A program made the translations under genes and the position numbers. The notes below the pieces were generated by a model. It did not search any database. It had not been told where the DNA came from and worked only from the letters and a program-made list of their open reading frames with translations. DNA of 64,000 nt from UBA5436 sp050951845 (lineage in GTDB: Bacteria > Bacillota > Clostridia > Saccharofermentanales > DTU023): positions 372,001 through 436,000 of the forward strand of contig JBMNJV010000006.1 in NCBI GenBank assembly GCA_050951845.1, written 5' to 3'. Positions 62,044 through 64,000 of the stretch are shown in pieces (the first letter of the stretch is position 1; every line of letters starts with the position of its first letter).

Positions 62044-62087
62044 GTTGTAAGATATCAGAACCCGAGTTGTAAGATATCAGAACCCGA
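62044..62087. repeat. Exact 22-bp tandem duplication
   Basis: The 22-mer beginning GTTGTAAGATATCAGAACCC occurs twice head to tail (62044-62065 and 62066-62087) in the 147-bp leader of the MaoC-type gene. The copies are identical, so the duplication is recent or selected. It could be a doubled regulator site. Confidence 0.85.
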
Positions 62088-62156
62088 TCTGAGATATGAT
62101 ACGAGAATGTTCAGCAAGACCAGATAAAATTACAGAGAGGTAAAAGAGAGGTAAAT

Positions 62157-62591
62157 ATGTATTTTGAAGACTATGAAATCGGAACTCAATATCAAGTACC
62201 GACAGTTCAATTAACTGAACAGGAAATTATTGATTTTGCCGGGAAATTCGACCCGCGCCCGATCCATCTTGATCAGGCGGAAGCTGCCAAATCCAGATTC
62301 GGAGGAATCATCGCTTCCGGTTTTCACACGATTAGTGCTTGTTGGGGTGAATGGGTCAAAATGAAAATCGATGCCGAACATTTAGTTGCCGGCATGAGCA
62401 TTGATTCTGCAGAGTGGCTCCGGCCGGTTTATCCTTTAGACCGTTTAGACGGTATAGTAACAATTTTGAATAAAAAAGTTTTATCAGAAAATAGATATGG
62501 TGCTATAACTTTTTATCTCGAAGTAAAAAATCAAAATGATGACATTGCATTAAAATTTACTGCAACCGCAATGTTCAAATGTCGACCGTAA
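62157..62591 (+). CDS. MaoC-like (R)-hydratase, hot-dog fold
   Basis: The protein has 144 residues. The catalytic strip 'EQEIIDFAGKFDPRPIHLDQ' with the D-x4-H hydratase motif, then 'FGGIIASGFHTISACWGEW', is typical of MaoC dehydratases, which hydrate trans-2-enoyl-CoA to (R)-3-hydroxyacyl-CoA. The length is one hot-dog domain. The neighbours include DUF3237 and an enoate-reductase-like gene, both on the opposite strand, so a link in acyl-CoA or enoate metabolism is possible but not shown. Confidence 0.88.
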   Translation: MYFEDYEIGTQYQVPTVQLTEQEIIDFAGKFDPRPIHLDQAEAAKSRFGGIIASGFHTISACWGEWVKMKIDAEHLVAGMSIDSAEWLRPVYPLDRLDGIVTILNKKVLSENRYGAITFYLEVKNQNDDIALKFTATAMFKCRP

Positions 62592-62697
62592 GTATTTGCT
62601 GTAAATCTACAGATTAATCTATAAATGTTTGCCGGAATCCGTAATGATTCAGAAAACAAGTTCCCTTAATTAATCAAGTTTTTAATGCAATATAAAA

Positions 62698-62750
62698 ACC
62701 GAATGAGCAATCGTAATTGATGATAATTCAAATATTCATACTCATTCGGT
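62698..62750. terminator. Bidirectional terminator-like hairpin between convergent genes
   Basis: ACCGAATGAG (62698-62707) and CTCATTCGGT (62741-62750) are perfect 10-bp inverted repeats with a 33-nt AT-rich interior. They are flanked by A-run and T-rich sequence on both sides. The site lies between the convergent MaoC and DUF3237 genes. The loop is longer than in a typical rho-independent terminator. Confidence 0.5.
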
Positions 62751-62790
62751 ATTTAATTAATTAATCTTAAGTAAAATGTCTGCAAAAACT

Positions 62791-63297
62791 TTAGTCTTTA
62801 TCAAAAGGTGTTGAATAGTATGCGTAAACGTCATATTGAATTACAATCGGATCCTCGGTGAAATCTACTCGACCAATACCGAAACAGGTTACACGATTTG
62901 CCCAATCATAAACTTTACTATTGGTTTCCAGTACAGGTATGGTTTGATTGCCCATAATCGGCGGAAGTTTGCCATTAGCATAATCAACAGCAGCTTCTTC
63001 TGACCCGAGATCAATTCTCCCTGTATATGTCATGTAAATATGATCACCGTTTTCCGCTTCAATCATCGTGCGACAATCAATATCCACTATTCCGTGCTTA
63101 CGTACATATGACCAATCTGCGCCGACCGGTAAAATTTTACCGTTAAGTTTCGGTCCCCATACTTCACCACCGGTAATATATCCCGTAAGTCTTGTTCCCA
63201 ATGGCATCCCCTTCATAAAATCCATATTTGCATCAACACTGACCGAGTACGAAAATAAATGTTCCAATTTGTATTTGTTTAGTTTAAATTCCGACAT
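62791..63297 (-). CDS. DUF3237 domain protein
   Basis: The protein has 168 residues. The beta-rich fold ends in 'CFGIGRVDFTEDPIVIQYDV', the DUF3237 signature, with 'GDHIYMTYTGRIDLG' in the middle. The function of this family is not established. It often accompanies oxidoreductases acting on aromatic or enoate substrates. Here it lies 25 bp after the end of an old-yellow-enzyme-like reductase gene, so it is probably co-expressed and part of the same pathway. No signal peptide is visible. Confidence 0.82.
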   Translation of the reverse strand: MSEFKLNKYKLEHLFSYSVSVDANMDFMKGMPLGTRLTGYITGGEVWGPKLNGKILPVGADWSYVRKHGIVDIDCRTMIEAENGDHIYMTYTGRIDLGSEEAAVDYANGKLPPIMGNQTIPVLETNSKVYDWANRVTCFGIGRVDFTEDPIVIQYDVYAYYSTPFDKD

Positions 63298-63322
63298 AGT
63301 ATGCCTCCTTATTTTAAAAATT

Positions 63323-64000
63323 TCAGTTTTCTAAATTCATCGCAGCAAAGAAACCTTCTCTGATTGCTGTGCCAACACGACCTACTTTGTTCGAGTCACC
63401 GACAACTTGAGTTTTATTATGATATTTATTTTCAATTAGCGTTGCCAGACTGTTGTCCGGTATCATACCGAAAGCTGTGACTACGGTATCTGCCGGAATG
63501 ACTATTTTTTCACCGGCTGATGTTTCTGCATGAACACCATCGGCTTCAATGGCTACTACTTTTGTGCCCGGCATTTGTTTAACATCTGCTTCATCCAACA
63601 TTCTGAACAGCGATGCGGCATTGAGGAACATTACATCAGAACCTAATTGGTCAAGCATTTCAACAACAGTGACTTTCTTGTCTTCTTCAGTCGCAAGTTC
63701 CAATGCGCTGTCAAGGCCGGAGAGACCGCCTCCACAAATAACAATGTTTTCACCTTTCAGTAATTCTTTGTTTTTGTGAGCATCAATAACATCTACAACA
63801 TTATCCCGATCCAATCCCGGTATATCCGGTCTGAAAGAAACTGCACCCGTAGCAACAATGATTCGATCACTGTTTTCCAACAATGAATCATCCTCTTTAA
63901 GTTCGTAATTCAAACGAACATCCACTCCCAATTTATCCAATTGAATACCGAACCACTTGACCAAATCACGTAATGGGCGTTTAAAAGCCGGAGTAGCAGC
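63323..64000 (-). CDS. FAD/NAD-binding C-terminal part of a 2,4-dienoyl-CoA/enoate reductase-like enzyme, 5' end cut by window
   Basis: The frame is open to the right edge and gives at least 225 residues; an internal ATG at 63964 is not the true start. Residues near the edge ('AFKRPLRDLVKWFGIQLDKL') match the region after the FMN/Fe-S barrel of enoate reductases. They are followed by 'RIIVATGAVSFRPDIPGLDR' and a Rossmann segment 'IVICGGGLSGLDSALELA', then 'DTVVTAFGMIPDNSLATLI'. The family reduces enoates or dienoyl-CoA in anaerobes. The N-terminal catalytic barrel lies outside the window. Confidence 0.85.
   Translation of the reverse strand, partial: AATPAFKRPLRDLVKWFGIQLDKLGVDVRLNYELKEDDSLLENSDRIIVATGAVSFRPDIPGLDRDNVVDVIDAHKNKELLKGENIVICGGGLSGLDSALELATEEDKKVTVVEMLDQLGSDVMFLNAASLFRMLDEADVKQMPGTKVVAIEADGVHAETSAGEKIVIPADTVVTAFGMIPDNSLATLIENKYHNKTQVVGDSNKVGRVGTAIREGFFAAMNLEN

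Noticed and set aside
1..64000. tRNA, rRNA, riboswitches or prophage genes
   Set aside because: Looked for by eye in all gaps and not found; no structured RNA of a recognised class or phage structural gene was identified.

Overview
The window is AT-rich with short intergenic gaps, abundant L,D-transpeptidase/SH3b and Wzx/Wzy-type polymer genes, an M16C protease, sodium-symporter, MATE and ABC exporter genes. This suggests a low-GC Bacillota (Clostridia-like) anaerobe. That placement is inferred from gene content and base composition; there is no rRNA or tRNA in the window to confirm it.

Positions 1-26471 are one long leftward run of cell-surface polymer genes. It holds two almost complete Wzx/Wzy sets in tandem. 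Each has its own initiating sugar-phosphate transferase (4952-5602; 10426-11115), flippase (1232-2428; 12556-13956) and polymerase/ligase (1-1188; 16174-18441). The right-hand set also carries what looks like a full UDP-2,3-diacetamido-mannuronate pathway: 6-dehydrogenase, 3-oxidoreductase, 3-aminotransferase, N-acyltransferase and 2-epimerase. It also has two glycosyltransferases, a polymerase with SH3b domains inside its large loop, and an SH3b-repeat L,D-transpeptidase. The left-hand set is rich in amino-acid or amine chemistry: LegC-type aminotransferase, FemAB-like transferase, ATP-grasp ligase and a second PLP enzyme. A 5-formyl-THF cyclo-ligase/PHP phosphatase fusion sits between the two sets. 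A divergent membrane UDP-GlcNAc 4,6-dehydratase gene (26795-28672) faces the run.

Positions 28677-31790 are a repeat and insertion hot spot. Three different tandem-repeat families lie side by side. An IS3-family element has inserted at a unit boundary of a 92-bp repeat array (3-bp target duplication), and an IS6-like element has then inserted into the IS3 element (8-bp target duplication).

Positions 31850-47526 are a second leftward operon. Its genes predict dTDP-4-amino-2,4,6-trideoxyhexose synthesis: RmlA, RmlB, 2,3-dehydratase, Gfo/Idh 3-ketoreductase and WecE-like aminotransferase. Alongside are an ArnC-like Und-P glycosyltransferase, a pair of small ArnE/ArnF-like membrane proteins and two large GT-C-like membrane proteins. 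CapA-like, CapK-like, hexapeptide acyltransferase and ATP-grasp genes complete it. Together this reads as an Arn-like lipid-linked amino-sugar decoration system built on an antibiotic-type deoxysugar.

Positions 47527-64000 are mostly housekeeping and transport: M16C protease, monoacylglycerol-lipase-like hydrolase, sodium:solute symporter, a two-gene ABC exporter plus MATE transporter, a zinc-ribbon membrane protein, GDPD phosphodiesterase, a sugar-type MFS/GPH transporter, MaoC hydratase, DUF3237 and the end of an old-yellow-enzyme-like reductase. Intergenic repeats recur throughout. Small palindromic elements whose ends match the IS6-like element occur at 4908-4966 and 59854-59916. Two distant promoters share an unusual 31-bp element (25058-25088 and 53904-53934).
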